The notes below the pieces were generated by a model that had not been told where the DNA came from, searched no databases, and worked only from the letters and a program-made list of their open reading frames with translations. From positions 7,321,001 to 7,385,000 of the forward strand of contig NC_045148.1 of assembly GCF_008831285.2 (NCBI RefSeq): 64,000 nucleotides of DNA, read 5' to 3'. Each line of letters opens with the position of its first letter. Position 1 is the first letter of the stretch. Both the position numbers and the translations under genes were made by a program. This stretch comes from Nymphaea colorata. Lineage: Eukaryota; Streptophyta; Magnoliopsida; Nymphaeales; Nymphaeaceae. Below, piece by piece: positions 25,501 through 35,230 of this stretch.

Positions 25501-28500
25501 AACTAAAAATTTCGCCACCATGTGCTGCTCAAAGTGGGTTTTGTAGCATGATTGACACGGGGAACGTAGGGCTTTGAGCCTCTCATAGACTGATTTGACT
25601 GACGCAAAGTATTAGGCCAGATCTGAGTCACTTTGTTGGAGTTTGAGAAGTTCTTCTTCAACCTGCAAGACTTTGCTCATATTCTTATCATGAGAGTAAG
25701 TTTGCTTCAGAAATTCTCCATATGCTTGGCAGAGGTATAATACGCAATCGTAGGAGTGATGTGTGCTTGCACGCTATTCATAATCCATGACATCACAATA
25801 TTATTATCTTCCTCCCACGTAGAATATTTTCCTTGTCTTAGTTAGGGGTTCTTCCTCCCATAATAACATGTTTCTTTCTATGCCCCTTAACAGACATCAT
25901 AAATACGCGAGACCAGATTTCATAGTTTGAGCCGTCTAACTTCACGGTAGACCCAAATGAAAGAAGATTTCCAGAGACTTTTTATTCTCCCTGCGCATCA
26001 ACAATAGTATCTCTCTGCTCCATAGTGAAAATCAAACAAAAATCTCTGCACACTGAATGTAGACTGCTGGAAAAAAAAAAAGAACGTGCAGGAAAAAAAA
26101 AAATCCAGTCACATATTTTAATGTCTAGATGTTGTTAACATGCATTCAGAGCAGGTAGCAGTCACACCTCCTTCACGACCCTGAACAGCAGAAAACTTTG
26201 CCGATAATTACTGCTGAGAAACAAACTTACAGACGAAGACTACCGCTGCTTTTTCTGTTCCCAACCTCAACTCTCAAACAGCAAGTCCACATCTTGTTGT
26301 TCCACAATCAGCAACGTCAACAAGCAATCTCCACGATTAGCAGCAGCAACAAGCAATCTCTGATTAGCAACAATGACAGGATCCCAGCATCCACACCATG
26401 TTAGCGACAGGCAATCTTTAATCAGCAACAACGACAGGATCCCAGCAGCCACACCATGTTCCACTAGTGGATCTGATCATGGGTTCCACATAGGCGTGAT
26501 CAGATTCCACCCACCAGTGAGCAGTAGAGAGAAGAGGAAGAAAAAAATGAGAAAGGAAAGGGGGAGACGAGAGAGGAGGAAGAAGAAATCTAACAGTCAC
26601 CGGAGAGGAGATCGCTGAAAATCTGCTAGTCGCCGGCAGCCTGAAGTGGTCACGGCGCTGGCTTTGATACCATGTTGTCGTGAGAGAAAGAGAGAGAAGA
26701 AAACACGTCCAACTTATTATTCATCACTTACCCTGACCCTTAAGGGAGAATTAGGGTCAAGAACAAAATTACAATGTAAACCAAAAAGTTATTGAAAATA
26801 ATTAAAGAACTGTCAAGTTTTTTAATATTCCAAAAAACTACCTCAACGTCAACATATATATATAACCCTCTCCTAAGTTGTTTGGAAAATGGCACACTGG
26901 CTATATATAAACTGGCAGCTGCATCCATGGAATGCCTGGTGCTCATCCATCTCTGGTTCAGCAGACTATTTGCTGCTCCAATGGGATATAATTCAGGAGA
27001 AATTTTTTCTTGCTTTAGATAATCCTACTTTGACTTGGTTGCACATGAAGCTCGGTAACCAAGATGATGGCTGTTGCAAATTGTGAAAGTTTTTTTTTTT
27101 TTTTAATTTAGAATTTAGGTAAAGGACTATACTAAATGGTTCAATAAAAAAAGAAGGATAGATTAAGCTGCAGATCCTAAAATTGTTCATATATGTTCAA
27201 AATGATGTTAATGGCCCTTCTCCATGATATTAAATGTTTAGAACAAATCTAGAATTGTTGCCTCTGGGGTGTGGAATTTTGCCATCGACCATCTTTTTGT
27301 TTCCACTGGAAACAGAAAGGAACCTCTTTTCATTTTTTATTATTATCTACAACCTCAGTAGATGGTTTATGTTTGTATTTTTCATTCTCTGCAGATTTTT
27401 ATATTTTTCAGGTTACATGCTTTTAAACAATTGAAAGTATTGGTTTTTTCTTTTTTCATATTAACTATTAACAAGTAATGATTGAATTTTTTTTTTTTGG
27501 CTCGTTCATATTAAAAGTGCTCATTTTTTAATGGCAGGAAGCACTCAAAGCCTTATGGGTTGCTGCATTTCCAGATATTGCTCTTGAAGGCTGCATATCT
27601 GAGCAGTGGAAAGAAATGGGTTGGCAAGGTCCAAATCCCTCAACAGATTTTAGGTGACACACCTTTATCTATTTTTCCCTCATTCAGATCTTCAATTTTG
27701 TTCTGTCAGAACCACCTGCTATAATGTACTTAGCTCTCCTGTACTATTAACTGTTACTCATGCACGTGGACATCAGGATGTTATTTAGCTAGTTCATCAG
27801 CTTTTTTTTTTCTTTTGACTTGAATTCAAGGACATTTTGTTCATTATGTGCATGTTGTGCTGTTTTATTTTGTGTGTCTGCCGAGGTGAGCTTGCCAAAA
27901 TGTCTAAGTCACACAGGTGCGCCAACTATGGTGGTGCACTTGCATCGATGTGGGTGCGGGTGCGGCCTGACACGGCACCTCACTCAGTCAAACCGAAACT
28001 GGTGCTGCTGATAGCAAACGTTCTTTTTTTCTCTTTTTTTTTTTTTCATTTTTTCCCTTCTCCTATCTTTCCCTCTTCTCTCTCTCTCCCCATATTTTAT
28101 TTAATAAAACTTTGAATTTTGTATGAGATTAAGGTAACCTTGATAAAAAAAAAAAGTTTAAAAATATAGACAAGTAAAATTTACTTATATAACAAATAAT
28201 ATATAAGCTCTCACCGCACCCGCACGCAATTTTTTTTGGAACTTACCTCATCCCTCAGCCGGACCAGCACCTGCACTCCGCTCCCATGTGACATTAAAGC
28301 TTAGCTAGCATTCCTTCAATTTATTCCCATATCATCTGTTAAGCCTTAATGCTTTCTGCAGTTATCTGTAGGATTCCTACAGTGGTATTGTCCCTCATTT
28401 AATTGTTGTGCTACGTTCAAGTTATTACCACTTTGTATTTTTCTTTTTCTTATAAATCTCAAGCCCCATCCACGTGGCTACATGGTTTAACAGTTGACCT

Positions 28501-29980
28501 TGAGACCTTCCAGTTGGAAAAGATTAAGGGTTCGGTACCTGAGTTGTGTCCATACTGGCATGATCTGGTACAATTTACTACCCCAAGCTCCTATCTAGAG
28601 AAAAAAAAAAGGTTTCTATTTTTTCACTGTTATTTCCTGTGTATTGATTTCAGTTCAGCAAATGAGCCTGATGCCTTAAAATGTCTTGTTCCTATACTAC
28701 CCTGGACTTGTTTCTTCTGACTTCTTGATGTTCTAAGTTTACTTGCTCCTTGTTTCTGAATTAGAATGTGCAAATTCGACTGTCTGAATAATATTCTTAT
28801 ACCAATGCAAGAAAACGTGGTACTTGAGAAATTGCAGTTATGTAGACATTTGAATACTGATTCAGGATATTAAAACTTGTACTGTAGTCCTTTCTTTGTG
28901 TACAATTTAAATTTCAGTCACATGCTCAATTGGCTTATGGGAAATGTTTAGCTAAAGATCTGGTTCATCTAACAGCTTGTAGAAAAAAACAACAATTACC
29001 CTCCATGCGTTTTTGGCATCAATGGGAACTTTTGGTTGACGATCTCCAGCCTTTAAGATATGATATATCGATTTATTTTCCCATTTTCACTTATACAATT
29101 CTATGATCATGTGTGAGCAGCATTTTCTTCTCTGGTTTGTTTGCAAAAGTTCTGGTTAGAGCTCGTGAACTTTAATAATTTTCATTTTACAGGGGCTGTG
29201 GATTTACTGCTCTCGAGAACCTGCTGTTTTTTGCTAGGAATTATCCAGTAAGCATAAATTTGTTTTTTTCCCACCTTGTCTTGTTTACTCTACATCTGAT
29301 TGACTTGGGTTCTTCTTCAAATGAAGGAACACTTTCAGAAGTTACTCCTAAAAAGTGGAGGAGAACGGGCTACGTGGGAATATCCATTTGCTGTTGCTGG
29401 CATCAACATCTCTTTTATGCTAATAAAAATGTTAGACTTGCTTTCAGGTGAAGCGTCATTTCTTTTTGTTTTGGTTGTTTCTGTTAAATGACCGTAAATG
29501 CATTCTGTTCTTAAGTTCACTTCTTCATGATTCTTTTTTACAGATAGACCAAAATCTATCCCAGGGATCAACTTTCTGAGAATTTTGACAGGTAAAGCTA
29601 TCCATGTGAAACTAACTATTCTGACTTCTTAAATTTTATTTGACGGGTATAACTTGTACCGTTTTATAATTTTTTACCTTCTGCTTTTGCAGAGGATGAA
29701 GAGGCTTTTGACGTGTTATATTGTATATCATTTGCAATGATGGATGCACAATGGCTTGCTATGCGTGCTTCCTACATGGAATTCAATGTAAGTTCTGTAC
29801 CTTCGCCAAAGATATCTATATATACACACACACACACACACAAGAGCAGCTAAGATCTTTTGCTTTTTCTTTGTTCAGGAGGTTTTACAGGCCACCAGGA
29901 TTCAGTTGGAAAGAGAATTATCACTTGAAGACGTGCACCACATTCGGGATCTACCAGCACACAACCTGTTATCTCTGTAG
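14517..29980 (+). CDS. ELMO/CED-12 domain protein, 5' end unresolved
   Basis: Nine exons were placed: 14517-14619, 18175-18287, 18775-18843, 27538-27653, 29193-29247, 29327-29447, 29544-29591, 29693-29787 and 29879-29980. All joins keep one frame and give 273 residues. Family blocks appear in order: 'QEERLQKLQDRIAVPFDEA', 'SEQWKEMGWQGPNPSTDFRG', 'ENLLFFARNYP', 'WEYPFAVAGINISFMLI', 'DVLYCISFAMMDAQWLAMRA', 'YMEFNEVL' and 'QLERELSL'. These identify a plant ELMO domain protein. In other eukaryotes ELMO-domain proteins act as GAPs for Arf/Arl GTPases or in Rac activation; plant members act in pollen and aperture patterning, but the role here is inference. The first listed exon carries a hydrophobic 'WARNLSHAVVQLAHCIG' that fits the poorly conserved N-terminus. 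An in-frame stop precedes its acceptor, so at least one further 5' exon is needed. Introns hold the 438-bp array and nested retrotransposons. The body looks intact. Confidence 0.88.
14640..14753 (+). repeat. Diverged half-unit preceding the 438-bp array
   Basis: Strings such as 'ctcaataagtctgcctttcc' and 'gtgctagccaaaataatgat' are diverged versions of the second half of the 438-bp unit. This segment sits directly upstream of the array and is probably the ancestral single copy from which the array grew. Confidence 0.7.
14754..16943 (+). repeat. Five tandem copies of a 438-bp unit in an intron
   Basis: Copies start at about 14754, 15192, 15630, 16068 and 16506; the string 'tgtcattacctcgatttgg' marks each start. 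By eye they are identical except for two changes in the fourth copy ('gagaccaagg' and 'aaatttagtg' near 16215 and 16238). The array lies inside the first placed intron (14620-18174) of the ELMO-domain gene. Each unit contains a pyrimidine tract with AG ('tttttcttctgaag') followed by a short open stretch, so each could in principle offer a cryptic acceptor. The 61-codon minus-strand frame repeated in each copy begins at a TTG and is not taken as a gene. Confidence 0.95.
16944..17030 (+). repeat. Diverged half-unit following the 438-bp array
   Basis: The sequence around 16968 ('gtgtcgatggcagtagatg', 'gtcaaagaaaggggatcc') is a diverged version of the first part of the unit ('gcgtctatggcactagat', 'atcaaagaaaggggattg'). 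With the half-unit at 14640 it frames the amplified block. Confidence 0.7.
19457..19502. repeat. (AT)n microsatellite
   Basis: About 22 TA units, immediately left of the plus-strand LTR-like sequence in the ELMO-gene intron. Confidence 0.9.
19504..20235 (+). mobile_element. Plus-strand copia-type LTR and leader
   Basis: A 'tggtatcagagcc' primer-binding site complementary to plant initiator tRNA-Met lies at 20019-20031, directly after sequence ending 'ctgtttctaca', the CA end of an LTR. The LTR could begin at 'tgtcacggctg' (19504), giving roughly 515 bases, but that start is a guess. Downstream, 20032-20235 would be the leader of this element; no gag frame of its own can be made out before gypsy sequence begins. 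The element is therefore a stump, oriented opposite to the gypsy body that follows. Confidence 0.6.
20236..21342 (-). pseudogene. Ty3/gypsy RT C-terminal half and RNase H, truncated
   Basis: Read on the minus strand, the frame starts in the reverse transcriptase with 'DLRAGYHQIRM'. It continues through 'MPFGLTNAPATFQ' and the catalytic 'FFDDILIYS' (FFDD replaces the usual YVDD/YIDD) and then RNase H blocks ('ETDACD', 'AYMSKAL', 'YEKELLAIV', 'RTDQNSLKYM'). Gypsy similarity stops near 'LGYNFEIEYKRR' at about 20400. The remainder of the frame is serine/threonine/arginine-rich and unrelated, so the element is cut before the integrase. It lies one frame away from the upstream gag-protease-RT frame. 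Confidence 0.88.
21314..23785 (-). pseudogene. Ty3/gypsy gag-protease-RT N-terminal part
   Basis: The minus-strand frame from the ATG at 23785 begins 'MGKSKKQLALEE'. Gag follows with 'YEFPKFNGEQLREWMFMAER' and the usual helical retrotransposon gag blocks, then a zinc knuckle 'CFRCEEKWDKNHQC', an acidic serine-rich linker, an aspartic protease with 'LLDSGATNNF', and the first part of reverse transcriptase ('[20 protein letters not shown]', 'HPIPVIDELLDEL'). The frame closes at a stop just after 'AGATIF' and the RT resumes in another frame, so one small indel breaks the polyprotein. Apart from that break the frame is long and clean, so the insertion is probably not very old. It is oriented opposite to the host ELMO gene. 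Genome-resident retrotransposon, not an exogenous agent. Confidence 0.9.
24335..24348 (-). other. Primer-binding site of the minus-strand gypsy element
   Basis: Plus-strand 'gggctctgatacca' is, on the element's strand, TGGTATCAGAGCCC, the initiator tRNA-Met primer site. It lies two bases from the LTR start and upstream of gag, as expected for the element's 5' end. Confidence 0.85.
24351..24975 (-). mobile_element. 5' LTR of the gypsy element (outer border uncertain)
   Basis: The LTR begins on the plus strand with 'tgttaggcactacccgg' next to the primer-binding site. It is moderately GC-rich and has no coding features. The outer edge is not clear; sequence recognisable as another element starts at about 25006. 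No second copy of this LTR is visible at the other side near 20 kb, consistent with the element being truncated there. Confidence 0.6.
25006..26672 (-). mobile_element. Truncated Ty1/copia gag with primer-binding site
   Basis: On the minus strand this carries, from right to left: a primer-binding site TGGTATCAAAGCC (26660-26672), a long leader with stops, then gag remnants. The gag remnants include a glycine/arginine-rich stretch (about 25320-25360) followed by a zinc-knuckle-like 'CTFC' and 'HLEDRCWNKHGHP'. They end in 'TTMQNQDPGMSW' at about 25010. In copia elements that last string comes just before the protease active site, so the element is cut at the start of the protease. Stops and frame changes show it is dead. 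A 60-bp duplication ('gacaggatcccagca', 'ccacaccatgtt') lies at 26345-26460. Confidence 0.75.
26673..26990 (-). mobile_element. LTR of the minus-strand copia element (outer border uncertain)
   Basis: It starts 'tgttgtcgtgagagaaag' immediately beside the primer-binding site at 26660-26672 and contains a TATA-like 'atatatatataaccc' near 26855. The far end was not resolved; I saw no clear CA terminus or target duplication. Confidence 0.5.
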
Positions 29981-30252
29981 GTTTTCTTTTAATGCATCAA
30001 AATACTTTCGTAAAATTAAATACGATCTGCAACACCTTTTCCTTTGTTCCTGCCACCATCTGTGCGCTTCGTTTCTCTTCTGCTTTTCTCGAACGTTAGT
30101 AAAGTTAAAAGCTACCCAGATAAACCTCAAGAGAATCAACACCATGAACTAAATTTCATGAAGCTGAAAGCAACTGCATATTGTGTCCATCATATTATGC
30201 GCGAGACTGGAGCTAAAAAGAATGGAAATTAAAGAATAGCTAAACAAGTGAA

Positions 30253-30501
30253 CTACAAGAATCCACCAGCTTGTTGATAACCTGCAGTTGACAAAAGAGA
30301 GATTGAATGAGGAAGGTTTGTGGAGAAGATGACAAAGGGCCTTCCACTCAGAGTCCTGCGCAAAGCGTCCAGTAAGACAGCCACCATTTCCCCAGCAAAT
30401 CTCATCAGCCATGGTCGAAGGAAGACACCCCACAAGCCCACCACGCCAATCAGCACTTCTGTGCCGAACCCCATTTCTTTCGCTCCCACCTCCAAAACCA
30501 T
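30253..30501 (-). CDS. Small hydrophobic protein, unidentified
   Basis: A minus-strand frame of 82 residues begins at an ATG in good context ('gatccatgg'). Residues about 14-45 are hydrophobic ('VLIGVVGLWGVFLRPWLMRF', then 'GEMVAVLLDAL') and could form one or two membrane-associated helices, followed by 'RRTLSGRP'. An AT-rich 'aaataaatac' lies about 60 bases upstream on its strand and could serve as TATA. The frame has the even hydrophobic/basic pattern of a real small protein, not the low-complexity look of neighbouring chance frames, but I cannot assign it to a family. The C-terminal part after 'GRPFVIF' may be intronic or non-conserved. It is convergent with the ELMO-domain gene, whose stop is 272 bases away. 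Confidence 0.4.
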   Translation of the reverse strand: MVLEVGAKEMGFGTEVLIGVVGLWGVFLRPWLMRFAGEMVAVLLDALRRTLSGRPFVIFSTNLPHSISLLSTAGYQQAGGFL

Positions 30502-31516
30502 GGATCAGAAGAAAATAGCTACATTTCTTTTCATTGGGTTGGGAGCTCAGAGAAGTATTTATTTGCTTGGATGATGATGGGTGGGTCCTGGCGCCTTGCC
30601 GCTCCCCCTTTAGATTTTTTCTGAATGAAAATAAAAGGTACAAAATTTTCAGAAACTTGTGCGTTCAAAATTTTATGGAAGACCGCTACCACTGCCGACG
30701 ATTCTGTGTGCCGGAGGTTCATTGAAGAAGAGTGTAAATGCTTGTGTACCATTCTATCTGCTGCTGACCACTAGCTTGTTGAACAACCGTTCTCACCTTC
30801 TAGTCAGGCGTTTCTTGTAGTTCTTTTGATGGGCAACATTGTTATCCTTGCAATTTGGCTTTACCCACTTGGCATTGATGTGGATCAGACGGCGTGGTTG
30901 ATGGCAATGCCTCTTGTTGAGGCCTCGTGTTCAAGGCTTTTTTACTGAATTGCAGATTCGTTGGCAACTTATTGGGGGAGAGAGTCGCTTCTCTACTGAC
31001 CCGTTAGAGCTTCTATGTTGCAGCACTAATCGTGTAAATTTTTGCCAAGTTAATTAGACGTCATGAACTCCACATGCATATGACGTTTTTGTTGCGAGGA
31101 GAAGCTGAGACACTCTTTAACCGCACTGGGAGCCTTTGAGGTTTAATTATTTTTTGCCAGCTGATGCAATAATGGAGGCACAGGTACATAAAATTATTGA
31201 ATAGCTTGCAGAGAAGAAGCGGTGCACGTTACATTATCGTCGCTCGCAGACAAACAAATCTCTCTCTCCCCCTCTCCCTCGCGTAACCGTCCTTTTGCAC
31301 ACCTTGTGAAATGCGTAAAACCAACTTGTACCGTTGGCCTTTAATTTGGTATTCATTCCGCTGCTTCTACATCGTTGGCCCATGTAAAATTGCAGTTTCT
31401 GACATGGGTTTTACTAGTTGGAGCTTTGCTGTTGGGATTGGCTATAAAAACGATGAGGCCTTGTCCATTATCAGGATTGCCCGAACTAATGTGGCAATGA
31501 AATGATTTCATCACTT

Positions 31517-31569
<53 letters not shown>

Positions 31570-32308
31570 AGTTTCAGGAGTAATATCTGGCTGGGTGTAT
31601 GTAACGCTCAAATTGCTTCTGAACTGTTCATGTAGACTAGCATTCAACGCCATTGTTAATCCATCAGCGAGAAAAAGTAATCATAAAAATGATCTTCTAT
31701 GAACATAGATCTGTCCGCCCGCATCTAGTGGTGGGACATACAAAAGACATGCAAACTTTTTAATAATGTAAAATACGCATCTTTTTCAAAATTTTCAGTA
31801 CAAACATGGGAGTTTATTGTGTCACACTTGAAATTTTTGTGATTAAAGAAAGACCTGAATGCAATGACCGAGCAACTATTTTTAGCATCTGGTAAATAAA
31901 TGGCACCGAACTGTCCATCCTGAACTATAATACACATTTTTTTTGTTGAAATTTGAGAATGATTACAAAACCAGCATTATCAATACCAACATGAATCGGC
32001 CTATTAGCTTTTCAGTAGGGTAGTGTTTGATAGCTTCGGCAGCAGCATGGATTTCAGATCCACTGTACATTTAAAAAAACATAGAACTGTGGTCATAGGG
32101 ATGCTTACTCTGCCTTTCATTAAATTTTAAGAAAAAACACAAACTTCCTGCTAAAGATGAAGACGAAAGATCGAAATAATGAATATCTGTGGATCTGAAA
32201 TGAAGGCTTTATTTAAAGGGTTCGATTTTTATTCCGTAGCTGAATCTAAATGTGATAGGGCTTCCTATCTTGTATCAAAATTAGATCATGATCAAAACTT
32301 AGATATAA
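30502..32308. other. Intergenic with (GA)n tract
   Basis: No supported gene. A (GA)n microsatellite of about 25 units runs at 31517-31568. The segment near 32010-32070 ('gtgtttgatagcttcgg', 'atggatttcagatcc') resembles the left part of the Tourist-like MITE at 43821 and may be a fragment of that family. Confidence 0.4.
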
Positions 32309-32414
32309 GAGGTGGTTTCGCATAAGGGGCACTCTAGTAGTGCCTCATGAATATGCCCTAAAAGGTTGGGGCATATTCATGGACACTCAGTTTGTGCCCT
32401 GATGCTAAACGACC
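32309..32414. repeat. Short foldback (about 105 bp)
   Basis: The left arm 'gaggtggtttcgcataagg' with 'ggcac' and 'tcatgaatatgccc' pairs imperfectly with the right arm 'gggcatattcatgga' to 'gtgccctgatgctaaacgac'. The flanking strings 'ataagaggtggttt' (32305) and 'ataagaggtagttt' (32416) are near-direct repeats, so the foldback may be an insertion or part of a larger repeated unit. Confidence 0.55.
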
Positions 32415-32543
32415 CATAAGAGGTAGTTTAGCATGATCAGTACATTCTTATGAATCTGCTCCAAAAAACATGGCGGATTCATGGAACACTTTTTAATATG
32501 TCTAATGAATCTAAAAAAAATTGTATTTCCAAACATCCCTTAA

Positions 32544-32791
32544 GGGGTCTCGTTTGGTAACAGTAACAAGTTGTTGCTATCTTATGAATTTGTAACAAAA
32601 AATGAGGAAAATTCATTAAAGGCTGCCACACATTATTCCATAAATCTATCCAGCTAATTTTTGTGACAAATTTATGGAACAAGAACAAATTGTTACTGTT
32701 CCATGTGTATGTCCCAAATGTTGGAGCAGATTCATGAGACACTTAGGATACTATGAGATAGTAACATCTTGTTACTGTTGCCAAACAACCC
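32544..32791. mobile_element. MITE with TTAA flanks (about 248 bp)
   Basis: The left end 'ggggtctcgtttggtaacag' and the right end 'ctgttgccaaacaaccc' are inverted repeats that extend inward through 'taacaag'/'cttgtta'. TTAA stands on both sides (32540-32543 and 32792-32795). Interior arms ('aattcattaaagg', 'ttcatgagacac') give no coding sequence. TTAA may be a true target duplication or a TTA/TAA pair of a PIF/Harbinger-type element; I cannot decide. Confidence 0.65.
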
Positions 32792-32795
32792 TTAA

Positions 32796-35167
32796 ATGTA
32801 TCAAGTTAAGCTGTATAATGAAAACTCCTTCTCATGACAATGTGTAAAAGAGAGTCGAGAACATGACAACGTAAGTCATATTGGCCAAACCTATATAAAA
32901 CTATTGTGTCTTTTCTTTTATTTTCTTGCTGCAAACATGATATGAAAGCCCATCCAGTGATCAGTAGTTTGTTTCCCAAGGTTGTTCCCTATGGGATGAT
33001 CCTTAATTGGAAGCTCTCATGAGATAACAAGAAGTTAGAGGGGATAGATTGGTGTGGTTATTATCCAAGAAAGATGTTAACACAAGTAGTTGGAATGCAT
33101 TCCGCATTCATCGCAGTGCCTCAAACAGAAAATTGGAGAGATTCTTTGGCAACATGGTAGTTTTCCTCAAGCCAATTGGACTCTCCATGTTGTTTATAAC
33201 TTGTAAGGGGCGGTAGGTGCTAGATGGCAAAGTTCAATAGAGGGGAATTAGTTTAGCTTCAAAATATTAGCTTTTTAAAGTAATGGTGGAAGATGAAATC
33301 CATTCATTCTTTATTTGCAAGCATGATAGAAATACATGGTGCAATATCATGAAGAAGTTTGGTGTTGTCAAACCTCCTACTCTTGAGCTCTTGAGCTTGT
33401 ATGGTGGAAAGCTTGTTTTCATTTTGTTGTGTGGTTCATTTTTAGGATAAGAAATTTATGAAACATGAAGGGAAATAGCCTTCAAATGAGAGGCTGAAGC
33501 CCTCTCCTTTCTCTTGTCCCTTTAAAGTCCAGAGCTGCTTCAAGACCTAGGTAATCCTATAGAATACCTTTTAACTCGAGTATTGCGCATGTCACTATTT
33601 GCAATTAAGAAAAATAACACCCAAAAGAATTGAACTGAAGGCACGTTAGCATCACATCACTCAACCCAACCCACCCAAATTATATTGAGTCACTTGCTTG
33701 GTGGCCCATTGTAAAGAAAGAATTAGTGTAATGAATTGAAGGAATAAGAGGTTGGAGAGCTTTATCTCCAGCTGTTTTGGTGGGCGATGCTATATCCTTC
33801 CAAGATACTGCAATATTTAATAGATTAACCAAGCGATATTCGGAGCTAACATTAATCTTAAAGAGTAGTTATGACATATCGCGTTGCATGTGTGAAAGAC
33901 CAGACCACCCGGATGGCCAGAGGATTTCAGCATATATATATTGTATTGGTGATTTTAAAAACAGTAAGCAGTTTGAGCCTTTCCGTATTTAAAACCTTAT
34001 GTTACTTAGAACTCTCTCACTCTCTTACTTAATGGCAAGCTGGGTCAGTTTCGCCCCGTAACTACGTCAAGAAATGTGATTTAGTTGATGATCTCCTTTA
34101 ATTTTTAGATGGGATAGAACAGAGCCCCCCTTTACTCCATCCAGATAGTGATGCACTTTGCCCATGGCATCACACACCACTTCATGACTCAGGGACGTAG
34201 TATATAGTGCTCATGAGAATCGAAATGGAAACATGAGTTATCACAGCCCTTCGTTTGGCCGGCTACAATATGCCCTTTGAAGCAATCTTTCTCAATCTGA
34301 ATGTCTTAATTTTAATTACAAATGTAGGAAAACTCTCTCATGTAAGTTGCTTTTATTTTTTTTAGCAATAAAAAAATTTATTTAAATTTCTTATTTATGA
34401 AGTCCAAATCGTTTCTCAGACTCAAATTGGGGATGAACCCAAGGAGCCATCTTTGTGATCAGTTCACCAGACGTGCACACAAGGCTGGATGGGACCAAGG
34501 TTTTGTCGTTCTTGGCTATCGTGGAATTGATTCAAACGCAAGTATATAATAATGGTTTGAGATTTTTGGTTGTATTCCTTTCCTTTCCAACCTGGCCTCT
34601 AATCTGTTGAGCTGCATCGATCCGGACATACTCGCACCTCCTCCTAATTAATCGCATTCATTTGTTGGTTTCTTTCTTGCATTTCAAGAAAACATAATGA
34701 TATATTCGATCCCCTGATCCTTCAAAAACTTATCCTTCACTCCAGGCATATTATTAGCCGTCTCCTTGAGAAAGATCGGCATAGTCGCTGTCAATTTAAT
34801 TTTTTAATTTTTTTTTTGGATGTCAGCTGGCTTCAAGATCACAACCTTCCTTGTTTTTTAATGAGGTCACCTTATTGGCAAATAGAGCAATATTTAACTA
34901 TTATGGACTATTCATTGGGGTAGATTAATGAAGCACTTTTCGAAAGTGTTTTAAAGTGTTTTATTTATGAACTTGTCTTTCAAAAGTTTTATGAACTTGT
35001 CTGAAGCAGATTTATTAAACTATGCCATTTGCCAAACGAGCTCAAGACTGTTTAACAGTTACAAACTATTCATCAAGTACTCGATCAGTTTTCAGGGACT
35101 TTTGACATTATAAAAAATGAGCCTCCACCTGTCAGTATGAGCCTACATACATGGTTGACTGAAACAC

Positions 35168-35230
<63 letters not shown>

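Noticed and set aside
33777-33992. 71-codon frame
   Set aside because: No similarity to a known family and isolated in AT-rich DNA.
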